Notes under the pieces: generated by a model
What the model was told of the DNA's origin: nothing
The model's database searches: none
The model's input: only the letters and a program-made list of their open reading frames with translations
Program-made: the position numbers and the translations under genes
In this document: positions 6,804-14,333 of the stretch, one piece after another
Layout of the letters: the number at the start of each line of letters is the position of its first letter
How positions within the stretch are numbered: the first letter of the stretch is position 1
Origin: Acidiflorens sp963847715
GTDB lineage: Bacteria > Acidobacteriota > Terriglobia > Terriglobales > Acidobacteriaceae
Reading direction: 5' to 3'
DNA: 64,000 bases
Assembly (NCBI GenBank): GCA_963847715.1
Contig: CAWKAZ010000014.1
Span: 186,001-250,000, forward strand

Positions 6804-8894
6804 CTACTGGTGGTCGCGCGGAATCGTCTCTTCCCAGGTCTTCTGTTTCAGTATTTTGCCGTCCTGATATAACTCGCGGATATATTTGTAGCGAAAATTC
6901 TTGGCGTCGCTGGACAGCGTAAGATGTCCTTGCCAGATGAGGGTGCGACCCTTCAGTTCGATCTTAATTTCGGCCTCGCCTTGCGCGGAGCTGGCCTCCG
7001 AATGGCTGTCATCAGCAAGGTAAGTGATGCCTTCCAAATCAGTTTCTTTTCCCCACGGGTACGTCTCTGATGATTTTCCCGTCCAAGTCACTTTTGTCTT
7101 GCCGTTGACTTCGTCGCGCTCCGTCTTCCATTCACCCGGCCATGGGAAGCCTTCTCCGTGAATATCGCTACGCTCTTCCGAAGGTCCCGGCGGATTGAAT
7201 TGCGGCGCAGCATACATCGAAGGCGGCACCAGCGGAAGCACAAGCCGCGATCCGGTCGCCCCTCCCATTTGCAGCGTGGTGGTCATCGCGTAGGGCGTCG
7301 GCCAAACCATGGGCCACAAGGCATTCGAAACCGCGAGGCGAATGCGATGGCCCTTGGGGAAAGTCCATGTTGTTAGGTGCATCTCGATGTCGAGCGCGTA
7401 AGTCTGATTGGGAACCAGGTCCTTCGGGTCTGAACTCGATTCGCGCTGTGCACCGTTGATGCCGGCTCCTGTAATTTGGGTTACGGTACCGTCGGGAGCC
7501 ACGTCGGAAAGGCGTGCGAACCAGTCAGCGAGCGGAGCAGACGTGCTCGCCTGCAGCAATGCGTGCGGGCGTCCCAGGATGGTCAAGTCGGTCTTCAGTG
7601 GCACCGAGTCATACGTCAGGCTGAAGGCGTCAACCGGACGCGGGTCGGTCAATAGCTCTCCCCACCAGAAGCCAGCCTCAACACCGATACTCGGAACATA
7701 GCGGAGTTCGTGAGCCGCAGGTTTAGCCAAGTCCGTCGCCAGCACATGCCCGTCGTGAAGGTAGAGAGTCGTGTTGGCCACGTTCTGCGGAGGCCACCCG
7801 CTCTCGCCGCGCCACTTTCCTGGCACGATCTTCAGATGCGTGTCGGGCGGGTGCCAATCTTGGATATAAATCGAGAGCGCTGGATCGTTCATGATTCCGG
7901 TGTTGCGGTTCTTGAGCCAGTAATCCCACCAGCGCAGAGCTTGGTCTCGCCACTCGATTTGCGGGCCCGGTTCGGCATCATTCGGAAAAGTGTGATTCCA
8001 CGGTCCGATGATCGCTTTGATCGGCGCTTTCACTTGCTCGAACATCTTGGGGATGGAATCGCGATAGCCGTCGAGCAGGCCTCCGATCAGGAAGCACGGA
8101 ACTTTGATTTCGCTGAGCGGACGCAGCGGAGCGTGCCAGAATTCGCCGTCGCGCTGATGCTTGAAGTACATCAGCGACCAAGGTGCGGAGTCGAAACGCG
8201 GACCAAGGATTTTCTCGTCAAGCGTGTAGTCGGGGGCCCCAGTAATGCCAGGAGCAAGGTCCATGTTCAGCTCGAACTCGTCGAAATGCATCATGCCGTC
8301 GATGTAATGGACGTCGTCATGGAACAGTTGCTCGGTCGCATCGACCGCGATGATCGCTTTCAGTGCGGGGGGACGGCGCATCGCGAGCTGGATCGAATTA
8401 AAGCCTCCCCAGGAAATTCCAAACATTCCGACTTTGCCCGACGACCATGGCTGCGATGCTAACCAGGCGATGACCTGCTCGCCGTCGAGTTGCTCCTGCT
8501 GCGAGTATTCGCGATCCGTTGGGACGCCCTCGCTCGTTCCGAAGCCGCGAATATCCACGCGCACGCTGACATATCCGCGTGCGGCAAACCAACTGTGGAG
8601 CGGATAATCGCGAGCCGCCGTGGCATCGTCTTTGCGATAAGGAAGGTATTCGAGCAGCGCTGGAAATTTCTCTCCCGCCTTGGGCGAGTCCGGCATGTAG
8701 AGCGTGGCCGAAAGGCGAACGCCGTCGGACATGGGAATCCATTGCTGGACCATGTGTACTGCGCGGAGACGCGCCGGCGACTTGGCGGCAGAGGCATAGA
8801 CATTAAACGCAACGGCCAGCGCCAGCGCCACTAACGCTACTGCCCGCATGCACGCATGTTTGTGCCACACGTCGTGAAAAAAATATCGAAACAT
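6804..8894 (-). CDS. CocE/NonD-family hydrolase (peptidase S15 superfamily)
   Basis: The 696-residue protein has an N-terminal hydrophobic segment (RAVALVALALAVAF) that suggests export. It has an alpha/beta-hydrolase fold with the nucleophile elbow GISWGG (serine at about residue 161), an oxyanion region at RVDIRGFGTSEG and a likely catalytic histidine in GPWNHTFP. The C-terminal half is the jelly-roll domain of X-Pro dipeptidyl-peptidase/CocE enzymes (TWTFPKGHRIRLAVSNALWP). The family includes cocaine esterase, glutaryl-7-ACA acylases and dipeptidyl peptidases, so the substrate cannot be assigned. The ATG at 8894 gives the longest form; one at 8849 would place the signal peptide at the very N-terminus and may be the true start. 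Confidence 0.87.
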   Translation of the reverse strand: MFRYFFHDVWHKHACMRAVALVALALAVAFNVYASAAKSPARLRAVHMVQQWIPMSDGVRLSATLYMPDSPKAGEKFPALLEYLPYRKDDATAARDYPLHSWFAARGYVSVRVDIRGFGTSEGVPTDREYSQQEQLDGEQVIAWLASQPWSSGKVGMFGISWGGFNSIQLAMRRPPALKAIIAVDATEQLFHDDVHYIDGMMHFDEFELNMDLAPGITGAPDYTLDEKILGPRFDSAPWSLMYFKHQRDGEFWHAPLRPLSEIKVPCFLIGGLLDGYRDSIPKMFEQVKAPIKAIIGPWNHTFPNDAEPGPQIEWRDQALRWWDYWLKNRNTGIMNDPALSIYIQDWHPPDTHLKIVPGKWRGESGWPPQNVANTTLYLHDGHVLATDLAKPAAHELRYVPSIGVEAGFWWGELLTDPRPVDAFSLTYDSVPLKTDLTILGRPHALLQASTSAPLADWFARLSDVAPDGTVTQITGAGINGAQRESSSDPKDLVPNQTYALDIEMHLTTWTFPKGHRIRLAVSNALWPMVWPTPYAMTTTLQMGGATGSRLVLPLVPPSMYAAPQFNPPGPSEERSDIHGEGFPWPGEWKTERDEVNGKTKVTWTGKSSETYPWGKETDLEGITYLADDSHSEASSAQGEAEIKIELKGRTLIWQGHLTLSSDAKNFRYKYIRELYQDGKILKQKTWEETIPRDHQ

Positions 8895-9013
8895 TGGCGC
8901 CGGAAATCATAGCAGGTGAAATGCGGGTTGGAACGTGCAGTTTGGGCAAGCAGCGCCTTGACAGGGCGTGGCCGTCTTCTTATCGTTGCTAACCGTTGAA
9001 CTCGGTCACTTAA

Positions 9014-10099
9014 ATGAACATAGTGAAGGCTACAAAAAAGTACGAAGACTGGCTACGGTTGCACATACACATTGTCGAGCCGGACCTGCGATTCAAACAC
9101 GAACAGATGGCTGCGTCCCTGTTCCCTTTTTTTCGCGCGACTTTCTATCGCTGGCTCCAGCAATGGCCGGAGGCATGCGGCGATCTGGACAAAGCACCGC
9201 ACATTCTCTCGGTCGGTGACCTCCACGTCGAAAACTTCGGCACTTGGCGGGATACCGATGGCCGGCTGGTGTGGGGCGTCAATGATTTTGACGAGGCTTC
9301 TCTCTTTCCCTACACCATGGACCTGGTGCGACTCGCGACGAGCGCATTGCTGGCCGCGCGCGAAGAGCGGCTGGCAGTCAAACCAAAGGACGCCACTGCC
9401 GCGATCCTGGAGGGATACGAGCGAGCAATGGAGTCCGGCGGACGTCCGTTTATCTTGGGCGAGCATCACGAGTGGCTCCGGGCGATTGCGGAGAGCAAGC
9501 TGCGCGACCCGGTCGTATTCTGGCAGAAGATGGATCGTCTTCCGACCGTGAAAGGCGATATCCCGGAGAGTGCCCGCGAGGCACTCGAGCATCTGCTGCC
9601 AGAGTCGCATATCCCCTACCGTCTCGCGCGCCGGAGAGCGGGCTTGGGAAGCCTCGGGAGGACCCGGCTGGTGGCCATTGCAGAGTGGAACGGTGGACGG
9701 GTGGCGCGCGAAGCGAAGGCCCTGACCGCGTCGGCTTTGCAGTGGTTGAATCCAAAGCGCGCGCCGGCGGAGATTCTGTATGCGGCAATTCTGCGGCGAG
9801 CGGTGCGCTGTCCTGACCCGTATGTGCAGATGCGCGGACACTGGATCGTAAGGCGATTGTCCCCACACTGCTCGCGAATCGAACTTGCGGCGCTCGGCTC
9901 AAACCGCGGTGAATGCCGGCTGCTTGAGGCCATGGGATGGGAAACGGCCAATATTCACCTGGGAACGGTCGAAAAACGCCGTGCCATTCTGAAAGACTTA
10001 CGTCGGAGAAAAGCGAACTGGTTGCTGATCGCAGCGCAGTCGATGGCCGGCGCAATGGAAAAAGACTGGCAAGCTTGGAGGGAGCGCCGGCAGAGCTAG
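9014..10099 (+). CDS. DUF2252 family protein
   Basis: The 361-residue protein contains the DUF2252 core: KHEQMAASLFPFFRATFYRW near residue 30, SVGDLHVENFGTW and VNDFDEA near residue 70-95, then a helical domain with MDLVRLATS. The GDxHxxNxG and DFD elements recall the catalytic loop and metal-binding site of aminoglycoside-phosphotransferase-like kinases. DUF2252 has no established function, so small-molecule kinase activity is only a guess. No ribosome-binding site is evident before the ATG. It stands alone on the plus strand. Confidence 0.85.
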   Translation: MNIVKATKKYEDWLRLHIHIVEPDLRFKHEQMAASLFPFFRATFYRWLQQWPEACGDLDKAPHILSVGDLHVENFGTWRDTDGRLVWGVNDFDEASLFPYTMDLVRLATSALLAAREERLAVKPKDATAAILEGYERAMESGGRPFILGEHHEWLRAIAESKLRDPVVFWQKMDRLPTVKGDIPESAREALEHLLPESHIPYRLARRRAGLGSLGRTRLVAIAEWNGGRVAREAKALTASALQWLNPKRAPAEILYAAILRRAVRCPDPYVQMRGHWIVRRLSPHCSRIELAALGSNRGECRLLEAMGWETANIHLGTVEKRRAILKDLRRRKANWLLIAAQSMAGAMEKDWQAWRERRQS

Positions 10100-10117
10100 A
10101 CCTCTGCCAGCGTCCTT

Positions 10118-10609
10118 TTATTGAAGTGAGAGCTCTTGCGGGGACAGCTGAGGGGCGACGAGTTGAAAGTTCATCGCTTGCGGCTTGTCTTCCTCCTCGA
10201 TGGTGATCAGTGCGTCCAGAATGTATTCCAGCGACTGGGGTGAGCCCGTCCAGACCCGGGAAAGCGATTCCCGGTGAACGGCTAACTCACCGACGACTCG
10301 TCCTAGCGCCTGGGAACCGAGATCTACCTCGTCCCGATCTGGGTCGCTGCCAATAGGGATTGGGGGGAGGGCGTGCGTTGGAGCGACCCGGAAGCTGGCC
10401 TTCGTTAACCAGTGGACGATTAGCGTCTTCAGATGCAGACGGCAGCAGACACTCTGTACGCCCTTTCGACGGGCGAGCGACGGATGCCACGACAGGATCT
10501 TGAGCCGGTCGAGCCAACGGTTTTCGATCACCAGGAACCACCCCTTGTGACGAAAGGTGTCGAGTCCACACACCGAACACGGCGGATTTTTTTTGAAGGT
10601 GCAGTCCAT
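10118..10609 (-). CDS. Conserved hypothetical protein with an N-terminal Cys cluster
   Basis: The family is not recognised. The 163-residue protein starts MDCTFKKNPPCSVCGLDTF, with cysteines at 3, 11 and 14, then a basic region with two more cysteines (SVCCRLHL) and an acidic C-terminal half. The Cys pattern suggests a zinc site. The start has a clear AAGGAG ribosome-binding site. It lies 16 bp downstream of another small Cys-rich gene on the same strand, so the two form a likely two-gene operon. No operon partner suggests a function. Confidence 0.65.
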   Translation of the reverse strand: MDCTFKKNPPCSVCGLDTFRHKGWFLVIENRWLDRLKILSWHPSLARRKGVQSVCCRLHLKTLIVHWLTKASFRVAPTHALPPIPIGSDPDRDEVDLGSQALGRVVGELAVHRESLSRVWTGSPQSLEYILDALITIEEEDKPQAMNFQLVAPQLSPQELSLQ

Positions 10610-10625
10610 CGGAGTCTCCTTCCCC

Positions 10626-10895
10626 TCAAGAAGCGTTGGCTACAGCACGCGTGAGGAATCGCGGAGACTCGTGCCCGTTCAAGGGAACAGTCAGCATTCC
10701 GCTGGCTGGGTCAAAACGGAGCGTGTAATGGGAGCAGCAAGCGTCGCAGAGCCAGAAATGTTCACGTCGGCGGACTTTGCGACGGTCAAGAGATGCGTTC
10801 GGTTCGGCAGGGACCGTTTCCGCTAGAAAGAGTTTACCTTCGCGCAAGGAACGAAACGGAACCATACAGGAGGGATTGGCACACTTCTGAAGCAT
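10626..10895 (-). CDS. Small zinc-ribbon-like hypothetical protein
   Basis: The 89-residue protein has CANPSC near its N-terminus and LCDACC near residue 50. The two pairs, Cys-x4-Cys and Cys-x2-Cys, are typical of a compact zinc ribbon. The middle is basic (DRRKVRRREHFW). It is the first gene of a predicted pair with the following Cys-rich gene. The ribosome-binding site is weak. A nucleic-acid-binding role is possible but unproven. Confidence 0.6.
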   Translation of the reverse strand: MLQKCANPSCMVPFRSLREGKLFLAETVPAEPNASLDRRKVRRREHFWLCDACCSHYTLRFDPASGMLTVPLNGHESPRFLTRAVANAS

Positions 10896-11192
10896 GGGCT
10901 GGGTCCAGTCTTCTCTTCATAACTTCGGCCAAAGAGATTGTCTGGACTCATGCAACTGAACTGCCGAAAGGGCCGGCCGCGCGCTCGAAGTGACTCTTCC
11001 ACATTTAGAGCGAGTTAGACGTCACGGTGAGTTGAGCACATTCCGCGCGCGGTGACATCTTGACGAAGCCTGGTCTGGCGCCGACGAATGAGCGTCAAAG
11101 TAGTGAACCAACCTCTTGTGATGGACATCACCAGAGGCTGGGTCATGCGCGAATAGTAAGCAGCGCCCGAACACAACGTTATTGGGATAGCA
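10896..11192. other. Intergenic region without recognised gene
   Basis: This stretch leads from the start of the zinc-ribbon gene to palindromic repeat copy A. It contains only short frames without ribosome-binding sites. It probably includes the promoter of the Cys-rich pair, but no clear -10/-35 elements stand out. Confidence 0.4.
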
Positions 11193-11302
11193 GGTTGCTG
11201 AAGAAACCGGTTTGTATCAGGGTATCGCTTTAGCGATACCGAAACTCCTTTGATTTCAGATGCCCCTTTAGGGGCTGGACATCAGGAGCCGACTTCTGCG
11301 GC
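11193..11302. repeat. Interspersed palindromic element, family 1, copy A
   Basis: The element holds two internal palindromes, GGTATCGCTTTAGCGATACC at 11221-11240 and GCCCCTTTAGGGGC at 11262-11275. Degenerate end repeats flank them (TTGCTGAAGAAACCGG on the left, GGAGCCGACTTCTGCGG on the right). It is the reverse complement of copy B (49479-49592) over most of its length, with about 31 bases identical around the first palindrome. Copy C lies at 59708-59796. No protein is encoded. Confidence 0.8.
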
Positions 11303-11307
11303 ACCCG

Positions 11308-11850
11308 CTAGTGCATCAGCCACGTCGAGGCGGCAACAAGAACGCCGGCGGTCGCCAGCAGTAGGCCGAGATGCCAGAAGATACGCCGGCCTGAGAGTAG
11401 CGTGATCGAGGTAATGACCAGTGCGATCTCAAGAAAGACTTCTCCCAGATCAAAACGATTGGCTTTACGATTCGTGGTTTTGAACTCCGCTTCGAGTTCG
11501 TGGCCTTCTTCCTCGAGTTTCTTCTTGTCCTCTCTGTATGCCGCGACCTCGGTGCGAACCTTCTGCTGAAACTTGGCAGTTTCGTCGGCGTCCTTCGTCG
11601 GGACCAATCCCGCCAGATCGGCAAACAACTCATCGGTGTGCAGGCGGATATTCTTGGCCTGATAATAAGCCCACTTGTCGGTGACCTGATTCTGCAGAAT
11701 AATTTCTTCGGTGTGAGTCCGATGGCCGAGCAGAGACACGGTCGCCACCAGCACTGCCAGCACCGCCATGGTCAGCGTGATGGGTGCGAGATCGGGATGC
11801 TCGCGTGCATGCTCGGCGTGCTCGTGCAGTTCGTGCAGTTCTTCGCTCAT
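11308..11850 (-). CDS. DUF4337 family membrane protein
   Basis: The 180-residue protein begins with a His/Glu-rich cytoplasmic segment (HELHEHAEHAREH). It then has a membrane helix (MAVLAVLVATVSLLG), a charged coiled-coil stretch rich in Lys and Glu, and two C-terminal helices (FLEIALVITSITLLSG and GLLLATAGVLVAAS). This matches the DUF4337 layout. The function is unknown. The AGGAG ribosome-binding site is well placed. It is followed by no close partner, and the upstream YjbQ gene ends 59 bp away on the same strand. Confidence 0.82.
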   Translation of the reverse strand: MSEELHELHEHAEHAREHPDLAPITLTMAVLAVLVATVSLLGHRTHTEEIILQNQVTDKWAYYQAKNIRLHTDELFADLAGLVPTKDADETAKFQQKVRTEVAAYREDKKKLEEEGHELEAEFKTTNRKANRFDLGEVFLEIALVITSITLLSGRRIFWHLGLLLATAGVLVAASTWLMH

Positions 11851-11908
11851 GTTGTCAGGCTCCTGTCAGTTTTCAGTTCGCGAGAACTCTGAGGATAAAC
11901 CAAGTGGT

Positions 11909-12322
11909 CTATTCTCCCATGACTTTTATAAGAACGCGCTTGTCGCGCTGGCCGTCGAACTCGGCGTAGAAGATCTGCTGCCAGGGTCCAAAATCAAGTT
12001 TGCCGTTCGTAACCGGCACGATGACCTCATGATGAATGATCAACGATTTCAGATGCGCGTCTCCATTATCTTCGCCGGTCTGGTGATGCTGGTAATGCTG
12101 GCGGAAAGGAGCGAGCGTCTCCAGCCACTGGTCGATGTCTTTAATCAGTCCGCTCTCGTTGTCGTTGACGTATACCCCAGCAGTGATATGCATCGCGGAA
12201 ACCAGAATCATGCCGTCTTTGATTCCAGACTTCTTCATCGCAGCTTCAACTTGCGGCGTCAAATGAATGTACGCACGCTTCGTTTTGGTGTGCAGGGTTA
12301 GGTACTCGGTATGGAACTTCAT
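11909..12322 (-). CDS. YjbQ / UPF0047 family protein
   Basis: The 137-residue protein is full length for the family. Conserved elements include SAMHITAGVYVNDNESGL, a His-rich stretch HQHYQHHQTGEDNGDAHLKS, and the C-terminal GPWQQIFYAEFDG. In E. coli the homologue YjbQ has weak secondary thiamine-phosphate-synthase activity, and the conserved histidines form a metal site. Its true physiological role is not settled. It sits alone between the DUF4337 gene and a divergently oriented repeat-rich protein. Confidence 0.9.
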   Translation of the reverse strand: MKFHTEYLTLHTKTKRAYIHLTPQVEAAMKKSGIKDGMILVSAMHITAGVYVNDNESGLIKDIDQWLETLAPFRQHYQHHQTGEDNGDAHLKSLIIHHEVIVPVTNGKLDFGPWQQIFYAEFDGQRDKRVLIKVMGE

Positions 12323-12476
12323 GTTTCCACATTTACCATGGACGGCGGTTGTCGTGAGCGATAATTTCCTGCAGGCCTATACACTACTGTCTAGACGAAA
12401 CTTATTTCCTGCGGACGGGTTTGTGACCGAGAGCTTCGCATCTTTTTTGAAAGGGTAGCATCGGAGGAGTTAACAA

Positions 12477-14141
12477 ATGAATCTGCGAGACCTAAGGACA
12501 TGCATCGGGCCGAAGTGGTCCTTGTTAGTGGTTCTTCTCACCATGACTGCTATTGCTTCGGCGGGCGGACCTCCCAAGGAGGAGGAGCACAAATCCGGTT
12601 CGAGCAGGCCCCCGTCCCACTCGGGCGGCGGAGGCGGACATTCCGCGCAGGGCGGGCACGCGGCGCAGGGTGGGCACACAGCACAAGGCGGCCATCCCAC
12701 GCAGGGTGGGCACGCAGCACAAGGCGGACACACCGCGCAAGGCGGGCACCCAGGGCAGAGCGGCCACACAGCACAAGGCGGACACACCGCGCAAGGCGGG
12801 CACCCAGGGCAGGGCGGACACCAAGCGCAAGGTGGACATACAGCGCAAGGCGGACACGCGGAGCAAGGTGGACACGCCTCCGAAGGCGGACGCGCCGTGG
12901 CGGGTGGTCAGGCGGGTGGTCACACGCCAGCAGGAACCAGGAACTTTGCCTTGCGGGGTGGTGGTTCTGCGAGCATCCGTTCCAACGGACAGATTCGATC
13001 AGTCAATCGCAACGGCATGCAAATTGACCGTGGGTTGCACGGTGGGCGCACCGTAGTCGGCATGCACAACGGAGCGCGCGTGGTGAACACCGGCGCACAC
13101 GCCGGCTATGTGCAACGTGCCTACTTCAATCGCGGCGGCCATGCCTATTATTCGCGTACCTACTTCAACAATGGCCACTACTATACCGGCGTCTATCGCG
13201 GCTACAACTGGCACGGTCATATGTACTACGGTTACCATCCCGGTTTCTGGTATCACCCCGGATTCTATGGCTGGGGCTACCATCCCTGGGGCTTCCACCT
13301 CGCCTGGGGCGTAGGGCTATGGGGTTGGGGAGGAGCGCCGTGGTATGGCTTCTACGGCGGCTGGTTCGCACCCTATCCCTACTATGCCGGGCCCGCATTC
13401 TGGCTCACCGATTATCTGATCGCAGCCGAATTGCAGTCGGCCTATTCAGCTCGCCAGGAAGCAGCCGCTGACGCGGTGGCGGGCTACGGAGACGACGGTG
13501 GCTATCCTTCGTCACCAGCTGCGGGTTCGACCACGATAGGAATGACTCCCGAGGTCAAACAGGCAATCGCCGACGAGGTGAGCGCCCAGTTGGCCGCGCA
13601 GCAAGCGCAAGCGGGCCAGGATAGCGGCTCAGGCGGCCAGGCCGCAGCGCCAGCAGCTCCATCGTCAGCTCCCGCAAGCGACGAAGTTCCCCCAGCGCTT
13701 GATCCAGCTCGGCGGACCTTTGTCGTCGACAACAATCTCACCGTCGTTGCGAATGGTCAGGAGTGTGGACTGACCGGCGGCGACGTCCTCACCCGCTTGA
13801 CCGACACCCCCGATGCCGACAACATGGTCAACGCCAGCGTCTCGGCCAGCAAGAAGTCGGACTGCGCATCCGGGCAAACCGTAGCCGTGAAAGTGGACGA
13901 CTTGCAAGAAATGCAAAACCACTTCGCGGAACAACTCAACAATGGCCTGGGCGAACTGGCCAAAAAACAAGGTACAGACGGTATGCCGAAGGCGCCAGAC
14001 ACCACCACAACGCCATCGGATGTGCCGGCTCCGGAGCCCGATACGACGGCGGAAAAAACGCTGCAAGACCAGCAACAGGCGGCCGATCAGGCCGAAGCGC
14101 AGGTTAAGCAGCAAGCGGCCGGATCAGGCAGCGGCCAATAA
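12477..14141 (+). CDS. Exported Gly/His pentapeptide-repeat protein
   Basis: The 554-residue protein has three parts. After a signal peptide (SLLVVLLTMTAIASA), residues about 48-125 hold some fourteen near-perfect five-residue units of the form H-x-x-Q-G (HTAQG, HPGQG, HAAQG). A central region is extremely rich in Tyr, Gly, His and Trp (YGYHPGFWYHPGF), predicting a low-complexity wall-attached or aggregating segment. The Ala/Pro-rich C-terminal part has two cysteines (GQECGLTGGD, KSDCASGQ) and a region with VVDNNLTVVANG, suggesting a small folded domain. GGAGGAG precedes the ATG at good spacing. The His repeats could bind metal ions, but this is inferred from composition. The family was not recognised. 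Confidence 0.75.
   Translation: MNLRDLRTCIGPKWSLLVVLLTMTAIASAGGPPKEEEHKSGSSRPPSHSGGGGGHSAQGGHAAQGGHTAQGGHPTQGGHAAQGGHTAQGGHPGQSGHTAQGGHTAQGGHPGQGGHQAQGGHTAQGGHAEQGGHASEGGRAVAGGQAGGHTPAGTRNFALRGGGSASIRSNGQIRSVNRNGMQIDRGLHGGRTVVGMHNGARVVNTGAHAGYVQRAYFNRGGHAYYSRTYFNNGHYYTGVYRGYNWHGHMYYGYHPGFWYHPGFYGWGYHPWGFHLAWGVGLWGWGGAPWYGFYGGWFAPYPYYAGPAFWLTDYLIAAELQSAYSARQEAAADAVAGYGDDGGYPSSPAAGSTTIGMTPEVKQAIADEVSAQLAAQQAQAGQDSGSGGQAAAPAAPSSAPASDEVPPALDPARRTFVVDNNLTVVANGQECGLTGGDVLTRLTDTPDADNMVNASVSASKKSDCASGQTVAVKVDDLQEMQNHFAEQLNNGLGELAKKQGTDGMPKAPDTTTTPSDVPAPEPDTTAEKTLQDQQQAADQAEAQVKQQAAGSGSGQ
12625..12880 (+). repeat. In-frame 15-bp tandem repeat coding for His-x-x-Gln-Gly units
   Basis: About fourteen tandem 15-base units encode the pentapeptides of the surrounding gene. 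Unit boundaries are kept in frame while third bases vary, and the second and third codons change most. The pattern points to unequal recombination followed by selection on the protein. Confidence 0.8.
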
Positions 14142-14161
14142 ACACTCAAGGTGCCCGTCCT

Positions 14162-14186
14162 TGTGTCTGCGTTCAGTGCAGACACA
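14162..14186. terminator. Possible hairpin between convergent genes
   Basis: TGTGTCTGC at 14162-14170 pairs perfectly with GCAGACACA at 14178-14186, with a 7-base loop. It lies just after the repeat-protein gene and before the end of ftsK. No T tract follows, so intrinsic termination is uncertain. Confidence 0.4.
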
Positions 14187-14333
14187 GGGGCGGGGATCTC
14201 GACTCCAGATCCCCGGCACGATTCCGACTCTGTTCTATCCCCTGTATTTATTCTCTGCGCGCTGGAGTTTTGAAATCTGCTGCGATCGATTGCGTGAAGC
14301 CTAATGTGGGGAGAGCGAGATCGAACGCACTTC

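Noticed and set aside
12470..12787. A minus-strand frame of 105 residues rich in Cys-Pro (CPPCA repeats)
   Set aside because: It is the antisense reading of the His-x-x-Gln-Gly repeat array; the repeat itself keeps this frame open. No ribosome-binding site.
12625..12880. Possible CRISPR-like array
   Set aside because: Units are 15 bases, contiguous and coding, with no unique spacers.
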